Notes: generated by a model from the sequence alone, not told the origin. Counted from the stretch's first letter, positions 36,472 through 45,482 are shown. The stretch: DNA of 64,000 nucleotides from Pelotomaculum sp. PtaB.Bin104 (GCA_002067205.1 MVQL01000210.1:167558-231557); one strand, 5' to 3'. Made by a program: numbers and translations.

Positions 36472-37761
36472 TCACCTCCTGCCAAAGGCTTTGCGCATCA
36501 TATAGTAGGAAAAACTTTCTAGATTTTTACGGTCCGGCACGAAGGTGTTTAAAACATCATCCACGGTGATGATCCCAAGCATAATTCCCTTTTCATCTGC
36601 CACCGGCGCAGCAATTAGATCGTATTTAACAATAGTGTCTAAGACATCTTTGTGGTCGTCACCGGCGAGCACTGTGATCACCCGCTCCTGCATAATATCC
36701 TGCAGCAAGGTGCCGGGCTGGGCCATAATTAGCTCGCGCAGCGACAACACACCAAGAATTTTTTCTTTCTCGTTCAGCACATAAAGGTAATAAATCAATT
36801 CTGCTGCCTGGGCCGTCTCACGTATTTTATCGATCGCCGCCTGGGCGGTCATACCCAGGGAAAGTGCAATATACTCCGTGGTCATCAGGGCACCGGCGGT
36901 GTCTTCCGAGTATTCCATCAACTCCCGGACATCTTCTGCTTCCTCGGGTTCCATCAGGTTTAACAGTTCGTCCGACTTTTCCTGAGTAAGCTCGCCCAGC
37001 AAGTCAGCCGCCTCATCGGGTGCCATTTCCACCAAAATTCTGGAGGCATGCTCACTGTCCAACCGCTCGATAATATTGACCTGTGTATCCAGGTCCACCT
37101 CGCCCAGGGCCTCGGCGGCTGTCTGATCATCCAGGGTGCTGATAAAGTCAGGCTGCTCGTAATGATCAAGCTCTTCAATGATCTCGGCTATATCGGCTGG
37201 GTGCAGCCGGCTGAATTTATCAGTAGCTTCGGACAGCTTTAGGTTTGCGGTCCGGGCCCGGATTGGCTCCAGGTACTGCCAGCCAACAAGGCTTGCCGGC
37301 AGCCGCCTTGTTTTTGGAGCACGGCCAATAATCCTCCTGACCAACCCACGCACTCCGACGTCTACGGCGCTGAGCATGATCTCAACAGCAGCATTTCGTT
37401 CCAGCCAGGATAGCTGAATATCGTTTACCCGAACTAGTTTTGACCCTTTGATATCGACAATTTGTTTATCCAGTAACCATTTCTTTACCAATAATTGGTT
37501 TTCCTGCAGGTCCTCGATTTTAGTTTGCTCAATTTTATGTTTTAGAAATAGACCCTCCCGGCGCAGATCTTTGATTTCAGAAACACTGACGATCTTTGGG
37601 CTGTTCTTTAAGTATTTTATTCCAGTCACCCGGGGGAAAACCCCATCCCAAAGCACTGCCAGGTCCCTAATCTGACCCACTTTTTGACCGGTCTGATCAA
37701 AAATTCTTTTACCCAGCAATGTGCTAAGAAAAAGCTCTTCCTGTGCTTTTAATCCATCCAA
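36472..37761 (-). CDS. PRC-barrel/MgtE-N/CBS protein lacking the MgtE channel domain
   Basis: About 429 aa from TTG at 37761 after AGGGAGGGGG. N-terminal PRC-barrel-like segment (LLGKRIFDQTGQKVGQIRDL), a second one near residues 105-150, an MgtE N superhelical domain (LHPADIAEIIEELDHYEQPD; DEAADLLGELTQEKSDELL), then a CBS pair (ALMTTEYIALSLGMTAQAAI; ITVLAGDDHKDVLDTI). It ends at the CBS domain, with no membrane helices, so it is the cytosolic Mg2+ sensor of MgtE without the pore. It starts the operon with the Nramp-related gene 10 bp downstream, suggesting it gates or senses for that transporter. Confidence 0.85.
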   Translation of the reverse strand: MDGLKAQEELFLSTLLGKRIFDQTGQKVGQIRDLAVLWDGVFPRVTGIKYLKNSPKIVSVSEIKDLRREGLFLKHKIEQTKIEDLQENQLLVKKWLLDKQIVDIKGSKLVRVNDIQLSWLERNAAVEIMLSAVDVGVRGLVRRIIGRAPKTRRLPASLVGWQYLEPIRARTANLKLSEATDKFSRLHPADIAEIIEELDHYEQPDFISTLDDQTAAEALGEVDLDTQVNIIERLDSEHASRILVEMAPDEAADLLGELTQEKSDELLNLMEPEEAEDVRELMEYSEDTAGALMTTEYIALSLGMTAQAAIDKIRETAQAAELIYYLYVLNEKEKILGVLSLRELIMAQPGTLLQDIMQERVITVLAGDDHKDVLDTIVKYDLIAAPVADEKGIMLGIITVDDVLNTFVPDRKNLESFSYYMMRKAFGRR

Positions 37762-37853
37762 GATAAGATCCCCCTCCCTCCGTCGGAAATTACATAATGC
37801 AGACACCCATCTCAATTAAGCAAAAAAATAATACGCATATATTTCTTTAAGCC

Positions 37854-37951
37854 ACCTCTGGCTATAAAGTTTTCAATAATCATACCCTTAATACGTGATT
37901 ATTCAACGATATTTTTAATTTTCATTAATATCTAATTTTACAACCAGAGGT
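37854..37951 (-). promoter_or_regulatory. AT-rich three-way-junction-like leader upstream of the MgtE-like/Nramp operon
   Basis: In minus sense, ACCTCTGG-type arms at 37934-37951 and 37854-37871 pair over about 17 bp (two G-U, one mismatch). They enclose a GATATT/AATATC hairpin and a perfect 8-bp AATAATCA/TGATTATT hairpin (37896-37903 with 37875-37882). The arrangement is a small three-way junction ~95 bp ahead of the start. It does not match the M-box or purine consensus that I recall. It could be a riboswitch-like leader or a DNA inverted repeat. The rest of the 37762-38303 gap is AT-rich with no gene. Confidence 0.35.
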
Positions 37952-38303
37952 AAAAAATAACAAGATAGCAAAAGAAAGCTGATCACAATTCAAGAAAATG
38001 AGCGCAAATAAACAAATTTAACATTATTTATGGTTTTTAGAAACTATCCGGCCTATTTAGTTATTATTTTATTTCGAACAAGATCAAACATATACTGCTG
38101 ACTTTAATGAATTATTGTTGATCAACAGGGAAAAATATTGGTTAGTCTTGGTTGCTCAATAATTACCAAACCGGAGTAATTAATTGAATAAGAAATAATC
38201 AATATGAGTGCTGTGATTTGCTTAATACATGCCAAAACAATAAAATAAATGGAAGGGAAACCTATCGTGCTTTAACAGCATATAAACTTACAAAAAAGAA
38301 GGT

Positions 38304-38678
38304 ATGATCATGCAAGTTAAAATTAAGGCCAACTCTTACTCCTGGACTGCCAGCATCTTTGACACTCCCACAGGCCGGTTAATCATGGAAGCGCTTCCTA
38401 TCAAGGGCCGGGCCTGCCGGTGGGGAGGCGAAATCTACTTTTCTATTCCAGTAAATGAGCCATTGGAGCCAAATGCTACAGATCTAGTGTCAATAGGCGC
38501 GCTGGGTTATTGGCCTACAGGAAATGCATTTTGTATCTTTTTCGGCCCTACTCCGGTAAGCATGGGTAATGAAATTCGTGCCGCCAGCGCGGTTAATATC
38601 TTCGGGCAGGTGGAGGGTGACCTCAGCGGTTTGGACAGTGTAGCGGATGGTGAAGAGTTAACCATAGCAGAAGCTTAA
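38304..38678 (+). CDS. Cyclophilin-like fold protein
   Basis: 124 aa of the PF04126 (TM1367-like) cyclophilin-like family. Core features: PIKGRACRWGGEIYFSIPV and VSIGALGYWPTGNAFCIFFG, then GPTPVS. Members have the cyclophilin beta-barrel but lack the peptidyl-prolyl isomerase active residues; their role is unknown. RBS AAGAAGG. Stands alone, facing the large oxidoreductase convergently. Confidence 0.85.
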   Translation: MIMQVKIKANSYSWTASIFDTPTGRLIMEALPIKGRACRWGGEIYFSIPVNEPLEPNATDLVSIGALGYWPTGNAFCIFFGPTPVSMGNEIRAASAVNIFGQVEGDLSGLDSVADGEELTIAEA

Positions 38679-38867
38679 GTTAGGTTGTTTTATCGTAGAG
38701 GGAAATAAGCGGTCAAGCTTACCGCCGTGAACTGGCTGTATGCATGAGCTTGAAATAAGCTGTAGAAGGGGGCTTTTCCCTGCCGGAGTCAGCCCCCGGT
38801 GACCTGTGAAAGTGTCGATTGTACGTACTGGTGCACCCCCCCGGCTGAACTGTAAAAAGTGCCAGTT
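38679..38867. other. GC-rich structured non-coding segment between convergent genes
   Basis: About 190 bases of clearly higher GC than the flanks, with a composite hairpin GGGGGCT ... AGCCCCC near 38767-38796 that contains an inner TCC/GGA stem. There is no T-run, so it is not a classic terminator, though its place between convergent genes would suit one. No reading frame is supported. Confidence 0.35.
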
Positions 38868-40886
38868 CTACAGCTCTTTGGCAAACCGGATTAGGCCTTC
38901 CAGCAATTCCTCTGCAGTGTTAAGCTGGCAGTAATAAAGCTGGCTCGCGCCAATTCCCAGTTGCGCCAGCAGCTTTCTGGCCCGCGAAACTACCCGCTCC
39001 GTGGCGGCGCTTCCACCGCGGTGGCGACACTGACCGGCTTGGCAGGCGATTACCGCCACCCCGCCGGCACCTTGCTCAAAGGCATTCAAGAGCCACTCCA
39101 GGCGCAGAGACCCGGCAGATGGCAGCTCTACAACCTGGATCTGGTTTTGCGGCAGGGAAATTTTCAGCTGTTCCAGGCACAGCCCGTCAGCGATAATGCC
39201 CCGACAGGCAAATAAAGTCAACAGCCTGCCATTGACAGGAGCGTCAATTGGTTTTCTTGGCACTTGCTCCCGCGTGGCCAGTGTTTGATTGACAGTGTTT
39301 AGTTCAATAAGCTCCATAGTAATTGCGCCTGACGGGCAGGAGGCCGCACATATGCCGCAGGCCATACAGCCCTCAAGAGAAATTTGTGCATATTCCCCCA
39401 CCACTGGCACGCCATAAGGGCACACCCGCTGGCAAGTCAGGCAGGCTGAGCATTTTTCTGCGTTTACCCTGGCCCCTAACCCGCAATTCAGGCACCGCCG
39501 CACTTCCTGGAGAGCCTCATTTTCGCTCAACCCAAGCTCATAAGGCAGCAGATTGAGGGCACGCTGTGCTGGCGGCAGTGCGGGCATTTCCTGCCTGGCA
39601 AAGCGGGGCGCCCGGTCAGCCACCACGCCGGGCAGATCACCTATCAAATAATAATCTTTTGCTGCCGGGGCAGGTTTAACACCCTGCAGGTAACAGTCAA
39701 CGATCCTGGCCACCTGGTGCCCCGACGCCACCGCGGCAATGGCTGGACCAGGACCTTTGGCTATCTCGCCGCAGGCAAAAACACCATCTGTTCCGGTGGA
39801 AAGGTTACCTTTGTTGATAAGCAGGCAGCCTCGCGCGTCAGTTTTTAAACTACTGCCATGTAAAAAGGATTTCTCAGGAGTCTGGCCAATGGCAAGGATT
39901 ATTGTATCCCCTGTAACAGATAGATTACCCCGTTCATAAGACGGGTTAAATTTCCCTTCCAGATCAAAAACTGATTTCACTTTCTGGATTAAAAGACCGG
40001 AAATTCTTCCTGCCTCAAACAGAACCTCCACCGGGCCATAACCCGGCAAAAGCACTACGCCCTCAGCAAGTGCATCCTGGATCTCCCACTTGGAGGCCGG
40101 CATCTGCTCCATGTCCTCCAGGCAGATCACTGTGACACTGGGCGCCCCAAGGCGCACTGCGGTGCGGGCAACGTCCATCGCCACATTGCCTCCGCCAATA
40201 ACCAGGACCTGCCCCCCGATCTTTGGCTTTTCCCCTCGATTGGCTGATTGTAGAAATGGCAGCGCCAGCAATATATCACGGTGTTCAAAGCCGGGGCGGT
40301 CTACGCCGCGTCCCCCCCAGAGCCCGGTTGCAATGACAATGGCGTCATATTGACTGATCAGCTCATCAATAGGAACATCAATGCCCACCTCTACCCCCGG
40401 AATAAACTCGACTCCGGCTAAATAAATCCGCTCAATATCACGTCTGAGAATTTTCCGGGGCAGCCGGAAAATCGGCAGCGAAGCTAGAAAATGTCCGCCC
40501 GGCTCCTGGCTCCGGTCATAAACTGCAACCTTGTGCCCAAGTTGCGCCAGGTCATAGGCGGCGGTCAGACCGGCAGGACCGGATCCAATTACGGCCACCC
40601 TTTTCCCGGAAACAACAGCCGGCTTATCCTCCATGACCACCCCTACCGCGTCCACTGCAAAGCGCTTTAGATAGCGGATGGATAGCGGCGCGTCAACCTG
40701 CGCCCGGCGGCAGGCACCCTCACAGGGATGCGGGCAAACCCAGGCACATACTGATGGGAAAGGATTACAGGCCTTAACCAGCCGGTAGGCTTCCTGGTAA
40801 TCACGCCTGGATATAGCAGCCAGATAGCCGCGTACATCTGTATGCACTGGACAGGCATTGGTACAGGGCGGTATAATTGCTGACAA
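38868..40886 (-). CDS. Fused FAD oxidoreductase, ferredoxin and MvhD-type iron-sulfur protein
   Basis: About 672 aa from TTG at 40886 (TAGGAGGGTTTCCA before it). N-terminal GltD-like Cys region (CTNACPVHTDVRGYL; CAWVCPHPCEGACRR), FAD motif VAVIGSGPAGLTAAYDLAQL and NAD motif VLVIGGGNVAMDVARTAVRL. Then 2x[4Fe-4S] ferredoxin (CSACLTCQRVCPYG; CMACGICAASCPSGAIT). The last ~140 residues (RLLTLFACRGIIADG; GVAVIACQAGQCRHRGG) resemble MvhD/FlpD, the hydrogenase delta domain that links to heterodisulfide-reductase-like partners. It may shuttle electrons between NAD(P)H, ferredoxin and an unseen partner. Single gene, divergent from the nitronate monooxygenase-like gene. Confidence 0.88.
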   Translation of the reverse strand: MSAIIPPCTNACPVHTDVRGYLAAISRRDYQEAYRLVKACNPFPSVCAWVCPHPCEGACRRAQVDAPLSIRYLKRFAVDAVGVVMEDKPAVVSGKRVAVIGSGPAGLTAAYDLAQLGHKVAVYDRSQEPGGHFLASLPIFRLPRKILRRDIERIYLAGVEFIPGVEVGIDVPIDELISQYDAIVIATGLWGGRGVDRPGFEHRDILLALPFLQSANRGEKPKIGGQVLVIGGGNVAMDVARTAVRLGAPSVTVICLEDMEQMPASKWEIQDALAEGVVLLPGYGPVEVLFEAGRISGLLIQKVKSVFDLEGKFNPSYERGNLSVTGDTIILAIGQTPEKSFLHGSSLKTDARGCLLINKGNLSTGTDGVFACGEIAKGPGPAIAAVASGHQVARIVDCYLQGVKPAPAAKDYYLIGDLPGVVADRAPRFARQEMPALPPAQRALNLLPYELGLSENEALQEVRRCLNCGLGARVNAEKCSACLTCQRVCPYGVPVVGEYAQISLEGCMACGICAASCPSGAITMELIELNTVNQTLATREQVPRKPIDAPVNGRLLTLFACRGIIADGLCLEQLKISLPQNQIQVVELPSAGSLRLEWLLNAFEQGAGGVAVIACQAGQCRHRGGSAATERVVSRARKLLAQLGIGASQLYYCQLNTAEELLEGLIRFAKEL

Positions 40887-41161
40887 TGGAAACCCTCCTA
40901 ACCCCATTTTACAACGGAAGCTTAACTTTATAAAAAAATTATAGCCTTAAAGATAAAATTTGTGCAAAAGTTTTTTTGTGTTAAAATAAATTTTGTTATT
41001 CATATAACAGGATAAATGCGCTTTATCCCGAATATTTGTAAAGGTAACTTAGCCATATTAAAGTTACCTCAACCCTTCTATATTTTAATCATATATTTAT
41101 AAATTTCCTGTGCTGACGAAATAATATTGGTAAATACTGTTGCAAGGGAGAATAAGCATTA
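40887..41161. other. AT-rich divergent intergenic region
   Basis: About 275 bp between the fused oxidoreductase and the nitronate monooxygenase-like gene. It must contain both promoters, but no box pair was clear enough to call. No gene or strong hairpin seen. Confidence 0.4.
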
Positions 41162-42124
41162 ATGAAATTTCCAGAGTTAAAAATTGGTGCGCTAGTTCCG
41201 CGCTACCCAATTATTCAGGGGGGTATGTCCTTGCGGGTATCCACTGCGCCACTTGCCGCAGCGGTGGCTAATGCCGGTGGGATTGGGGTGATTGGCGCCT
41301 CTGCTATGCCCGTTGAGGAATTGCGAAACGAAATTAGATTAGCCCGCAGCAAAACCAAGGGCATTATAGGCATTAATATAATGTTTGCCGTTCGGCAATT
41401 TGCCGCCATGGTGCATACGGCCATTGAGGAAAAAATTGACCTTATTATTACCGGGGCCGGCTTTTCACGTGATATTTTTCACTGGGGCAAAGAATCGGGC
41501 GTGCCGATCGTATCGATTGTATCTTCTTCAAAGCTGGCTAAAATTGCTGAAAAACTTGGGGCGGCAGCAATAGTGGCCGAAGGAACAGAGGCCGGCGGGC
41601 ATTTGGGCACAATGCGCTCGATCGATGAAATCCTGCCGGAAATCGTCTCTGCCGTCAAGATACCGGTGATCGCCGCCGGCGGCATTGTGGATGGTAAAGG
41701 GATCGCGAAAGCAATCAGAATGGGCGCCAGCGGCGTGCAAATGGCCACCCGCTTTGTAATGAGCACTGAGTGCGCTGTGTCTGATGCTTTCAAACAAATG
41801 TATTTAAAGGCCACCGCGGAGGATGTAGTCGTGATCACCAGCCCGGTGGGTATGCCGGGCCGGGCTTTGCACAACGACTTTACCGATAAGATCCTCAATA
41901 AGGCTGCACCTAAGCCTGAGGCCTGTGACGGCTGCTTGAAGGATTGCTCCCGGGAGTACTGTATCTTTCAGGCCCTGGAGAATTCCAGGATCGGCCAGGT
42001 TGATCAAGGTGTGGTTTTTACCGGCCAGAATGTGTACAAAATAAATGACATCCTGCCGGTACAAGAAATTTTTGATAATTTGATCAAGGAATTTGAACAA
42101 GAGCCGGAAATTGACGGCTACTAA
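41162..42124 (+). CDS. Nitronate monooxygenase-family flavoprotein (2-nitropropane dioxygenase-like)
   Basis: 320-aa TIM-barrel FMN enzyme. Motifs: PIIQGGMSLRVSTAPLAAAV at the N-terminus, VAEGTEAGGHLGTM (FMN/active His region), VIAAGGIVDGKGIAKAIRMG and GVQMATRFVMSTECAVSDAF. The C-terminus carries a Cys cluster CDGCLKDCSREYC not needed for the barrel, possibly metal-binding. It could be a nitronate oxidase or a FabK-like enoyl reductase; context does not decide. RBS GGGAG is 12 bases upstream of the ATG. Confidence 0.88.
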   Translation: MKFPELKIGALVPRYPIIQGGMSLRVSTAPLAAAVANAGGIGVIGASAMPVEELRNEIRLARSKTKGIIGINIMFAVRQFAAMVHTAIEEKIDLIITGAGFSRDIFHWGKESGVPIVSIVSSSKLAKIAEKLGAAAIVAEGTEAGGHLGTMRSIDEILPEIVSAVKIPVIAAGGIVDGKGIAKAIRMGASGVQMATRFVMSTECAVSDAFKQMYLKATAEDVVVITSPVGMPGRALHNDFTDKILNKAAPKPEACDGCLKDCSREYCIFQALENSRIGQVDQGVVFTGQNVYKINDILPVQEIFDNLIKEFEQEPEIDGY

Positions 42125-42135
42125 AAATATTATTT

Positions 42136-42179
42136 AATGCCAAGCGGGAACCAGATTCAGTTAGGTTCCCCTTGGCATT
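42136..42179. terminator. Bidirectional intrinsic terminator
   Basis: AATGCCAAGCGGGAACC (42136-42152) pairs with GGTTCCCCTTGGCATT (42164-42179) apart from one C-C mismatch, with A-rich and T-rich flanks. It lies between the convergent nitronate monooxygenase-like and M24 peptidase genes. Confidence 0.85.
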
Positions 42180-42186
42180 TTTAAGT

Positions 42187-43368
42187 CTAAACATAAATAA
42201 TTTCCTCATCAAATTCAGTGATTGTTTCCAGGCCGCTCGCTGTGACCAAATAAGTGTTCTCAATGCCCACCGCCCCATCAGGGAAAACAAATTTCGGCTC
42301 AATAGCAATCACCATGCCCTCTGCCAGCGGAACTTTAAAACCAGCGGCAATTACCGGCGGCTCATCCAGTTCCAGGCCCACACCGTGGCCGACAAAGGAC
42401 ACCTGCTCAGCATAACCCATAAAGTGCTTGCCGAAGCCACTTTCCTGGGCTATATGCAAGGCAATATCATAGAGCTCCGAGCAGGCTACCCCAGGCTTGG
42501 CCCTCTTTCTAAGCTCCGCCTGGATTTTGCACGCAGCGGCATAGGCCTGCACCAGGTGGTCCGCGAGCCCCCCGATGCAAAACATCCTGGTCTGGTCAAC
42601 AATGTAACCGTCTAAAACAAACCCGTAGTCGACCATGACCGGCTCATTCCTGCCAATTGTTTTATGGCCGGCACCCTGAGGATAGGAAGGATCCGGCCCC
42701 CTGCCCCCGGTAGGCCCGTCAAAATAGCTGGGTACCGCCAGGTTTGTACCGGACATCAAGTGGCCGTAATAAAGCTCCTGGTTAAACCCGCGCAGCCTGA
42801 GCAAACCATAATGCCCACGCTTTCTGCAGGCTGACTCCACTAATCCGGCCAACTCCAGCTCGGTCATACCCTCCCGCAACAGATTACTGATCAACGCAAA
42901 AACTTCTTGGTTCATTTGGGACGAGGCCTTGATTAATTCCAGCTCGTAAGGGGACTTGATCATTCGGATCGAACGGACATCGGGACTGACATCAACTATT
43001 TCAGCCGGCTCAAATATCTTTTGGTAGCGCCGGTACTGGACCACAGGCAGCACGTCCAGCTCGAAGCCAATAGTTTTAAAGTCACCGTAGCCGTACGCCT
43101 TTAAGGCAGTGATGATTTCCTTGGGGTTGTCCAGATGAATTACATTTTCCAGAGCTGATTCTTCCCCTGCCCGCGGGAAGCTGCGCCTGACCATCAGCAC
43201 CGGCCTGCCCTCGGCGGGGATAAATAGATGGGAGCGCTGAACTGTACCGGCTAAATAAAAAAGATCAGCATTCTGGATGATTATCGCACCGTCGATATTT
43301 TTTTGTTTCAAGATTTCCTGGAATTTGCCGATGCGCAAGTCCAGCTCGGATTTTGGTGTGCAGTGCAA
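42187..43368 (-). CDS. M24-family peptidase (Xaa-Pro dipeptidase-like)
   Basis: 393 aa. Creatinase N-terminal domain (residues ~10-150) and M24 pita-bread domain. Ligand regions: VMVDYGFVLDGYIVDQTRMF, FVGHGVGLELDEPPVIAAG, MVIAIEPKFVFPDGAVGIEN. The canonical first motif reads DYGFVLDGYIVDQTR with the second Asp in place. TTG start about ten bases after GGGAG. Distinct from the PepP at 30.6 kb. It could hydrolyse an X-Pro or a non-peptide amide bond. Confidence 0.88.
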   Translation of the reverse strand: MHCTPKSELDLRIGKFQEILKQKNIDGAIIIQNADLFYLAGTVQRSHLFIPAEGRPVLMVRRSFPRAGEESALENVIHLDNPKEIITALKAYGYGDFKTIGFELDVLPVVQYRRYQKIFEPAEIVDVSPDVRSIRMIKSPYELELIKASSQMNQEVFALISNLLREGMTELELAGLVESACRKRGHYGLLRLRGFNQELYYGHLMSGTNLAVPSYFDGPTGGRGPDPSYPQGAGHKTIGRNEPVMVDYGFVLDGYIVDQTRMFCIGGLADHLVQAYAAACKIQAELRKRAKPGVACSELYDIALHIAQESGFGKHFMGYAEQVSFVGHGVGLELDEPPVIAAGFKVPLAEGMVIAIEPKFVFPDGAVGIENTYLVTASGLETITEFDEEIIYV

Positions 43369-43604
43369 AAGTGGACACTCCCTTTGATTAATTTTTTAAA
43401 AAAACCTGCTAAATATAATTACAGTTTTGTCTAACGATAAAGTTCTCTAACCTTAATTTGATGTGAAATGTCAAATTTCCTTCTTTTTTAACATATTAAT
43501 GAATGATGAAGATAATACTTTAAAAGGATCCACAGCGAAACCGTAGAATACTCTAAATTATACATAGGTTATAACCAGTTGATCAACTTTTTTAGGAGGT
43601 CGCA

Positions 43605-44825
43605 ATGAAATATATTATTTTATTGGGTGACGGGATGGCCGATGGCCAGGTAAGTAAACTGGGCGGCAAAACACCTTTACAATACGCTAGAACCCCGAAT
43701 ATGGATTTTCTAGCGGCTAACGGTAAAATCGGCATGGTCCGGACTGTACCTGAAGGCTTTCCCCCCGGCAGCGATGTAGCTAATCTTTCAGTGCTTGGGT
43801 ATGATCCGAGGTTATACTACACCGGGCGCTCACCACTGGAAGCAGTTAGTATGGGTATCGAGCTGGGGGACAATGATGTGGCTTTCCGCTGCAACCTGGT
43901 GACGTTAAACGCCCAGGGACAATACCAGAATCAGACAATGGTTGACTACAGCGCCGATGAGATTACTACGGGTGAGGCCAAGGAGTTGATCAAAACAGTA
44001 GATCAAAACCTGGGCAATGAAAATATCCATTTTTATTCCGGCGTCAGCTATAGACACCTGTTAGTCTGGCGAGGTGGCCCGACCGCTACCAGACTAACTC
44101 CGCCGCATGACATTTCAGGCCGATTAATTACCGATTACCTGCCTCGGGGAGAAGGAAGCGAAACACTGCTGGGACTTATGGAAGCAAGTTTTAAGTTCCT
44201 GCCGGACCACCAGGTAAATTTGGATCGAATGAAAAATGGACTGCGGCCGGCTAATTCGATTTGGCTCTGGGGCCAGGGGAAAAGACCGGCGATACCAAAG
44301 TTTTTTGATCAATTCGGACTGTACGGCGCGGTTATTTCCGCCGTCGATTTAGTTAAGGGGATCGGGATCTGCGCCGGCCTGGAAGTGATTGAGGTGGCAG
44401 GCGCTACCGGGAATATACATACGAACTTCCGTGGCAAGACCATGGCAGCTTTGGAGGTGCTAAACAAAGGCAGCGACTTTGTCTACATCCATGTGGAAGC
44501 GCCTGATGAAGCAGGACACAGGGGTGAGCTGGAGAATAAAATTAAGGCCATTGAAGCAATCGATGATATGTTGGGTGAGTTGCGGTTTGGACTAAACCAG
44601 CAAAACAATCCATATAAAATTATGCTCCTGCCGGACCATCCCACCCCGCTGAAGATACGAACTCACTCCAGTGATCCTGTCCCGTTTGCTATTTATCAAC
44701 AAGGGGAAAATAATATGGCTAATAAAACTGCCTGTAGTTATAGTGAAGAGTCAGCGGAACAAAGCGGCCTGAAATTCAATAGCGGTTGGGAATTAATGGC
44801 TTACTTCCTCGACCAGAAAAAATAG
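43605..44825 (+). CDS. apgM: Cofactor-independent phosphoglycerate mutase, archaeal type
   Basis: 406 aa. Interconverts 2- and 3-phosphoglycerate. Alkaline-phosphatase superfamily motifs: YIILLGDGMADGQ at the N-terminus, PEGFPPGSDVANLSVLGYD with the catalytic Ser, YIHVEAPDEAGHRGELENK, and LLPDHPTPLKIRTHSSDPV. The length and insertions fit the ApgM group rather than GpmI. RBS TTTTAGGAGG. Transcribed alone, with an AT-rich 240-bp region upstream shared with the divergent peptidase. Confidence 0.95.
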   Translation: MKYIILLGDGMADGQVSKLGGKTPLQYARTPNMDFLAANGKIGMVRTVPEGFPPGSDVANLSVLGYDPRLYYTGRSPLEAVSMGIELGDNDVAFRCNLVTLNAQGQYQNQTMVDYSADEITTGEAKELIKTVDQNLGNENIHFYSGVSYRHLLVWRGGPTATRLTPPHDISGRLITDYLPRGEGSETLLGLMEASFKFLPDHQVNLDRMKNGLRPANSIWLWGQGKRPAIPKFFDQFGLYGAVISAVDLVKGIGICAGLEVIEVAGATGNIHTNFRGKTMAALEVLNKGSDFVYIHVEAPDEAGHRGELENKIKAIEAIDDMLGELRFGLNQQNNPYKIMLLPDHPTPLKIRTHSSDPVPFAIYQQGENNMANKTACSYSEESAEQSGLKFNSGWELMAYFLDQKK

Positions 44826-45130
44826 ATAAAATATATCTAACCATAAATATCTACCCATATATTGGGTAATATATAAACATAGACCTACTTCCGCCTAAAA
44901 TAGTAAGCTCTATTACAATCGATGAAAAGATTGAACCGCTTAAATAAATATAAACAGGGTAGCAATCGATCACAGATCTGCAAAAAGTTATTTAAAATAT
45001 ATTTAATAATAAACATTATCTAATCATAAACATTTATTAATTCTTAATTATTCCAAAATGAAAAATTTGACTAATTATAGTATCTGATCTATAATTCATG
45101 GTAAATCCAGAAGGATTGGAGTTGGAGTTT

Positions 45131-45430
45131 ATGGCTTTTGAAGTTTACAAACCCAATAATGAAAAAGATTATGTCGTATCGATCTCCAAAAACCACCTTA
45201 CCTTAAACAAGGCACTGACTGCTAAACTTAACCCAGGTTATGTCGAACTGGCTTATGACGTAGACACCAGAACGATCAGAATCAAGCCCTCCAGTACTGA
45301 AAGTGGGCTGATCGTAAATAAGAATAAAATAGGCGCCAGGGGCTTTTTTAAGTACTTCAATATTTTAAATAAGGGTAAGTATAATGCATTTTATGATGAA
45401 AATGAGCAAACCGTTTTAGTTCGCCTTTAA
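45131..45430 (+). CDS. Hypothetical ~99-aa protein
   Basis: Not recognised. ATG at 45131 (MAFEVYKPNNEKDYVVSISK) is preceded by TTGGAGTTGGAG; an ATG 11 codons upstream after no clear site is the alternative. Beta-strand-rich: KNHLTLNKALTAKLNPGYVE, AYDVDTRTIRIKP, and a C-terminal YNAFYDENEQTVLVRL. The SpoVT/AbrB-like swapped-hairpin look is only an impression. Followed by a terminator. The 300 bp before it are extremely AT-rich without other features. Confidence 0.65.
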   Translation: MAFEVYKPNNEKDYVVSISKNHLTLNKALTAKLNPGYVELAYDVDTRTIRIKPSSTESGLIVNKNKIGARGFFKYFNILNKGKYNAFYDENEQTVLVRL

Positions 45431-45435
45431 TTTTC

Positions 45436-45482
45436 AACCTGGGAATTGGTATCAACTTCACAATAATATCAGTTTCCAGGTT
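45436..45482 (+). terminator. Intrinsic terminator
   Basis: AACCTGGGAA (45436-45445) with TTTCCAGGTT (45473-45482), then TTTTTT, just after the hypothetical gene; also faces the end of dedA. Confidence 0.7.

Noticed and set aside
37854..37951. M-box or purine riboswitch
   Set aside because: The three-way shape was suggestive, but the conserved core residues of either class, as I know them, are missing; kept only as an unassigned structured leader.
38679..38867. Group II intron or riboswitch remnant
   Set aside because: Some short strings looked intron-like, but no domain V, no reverse transcriptase and no boundaries could be shown.
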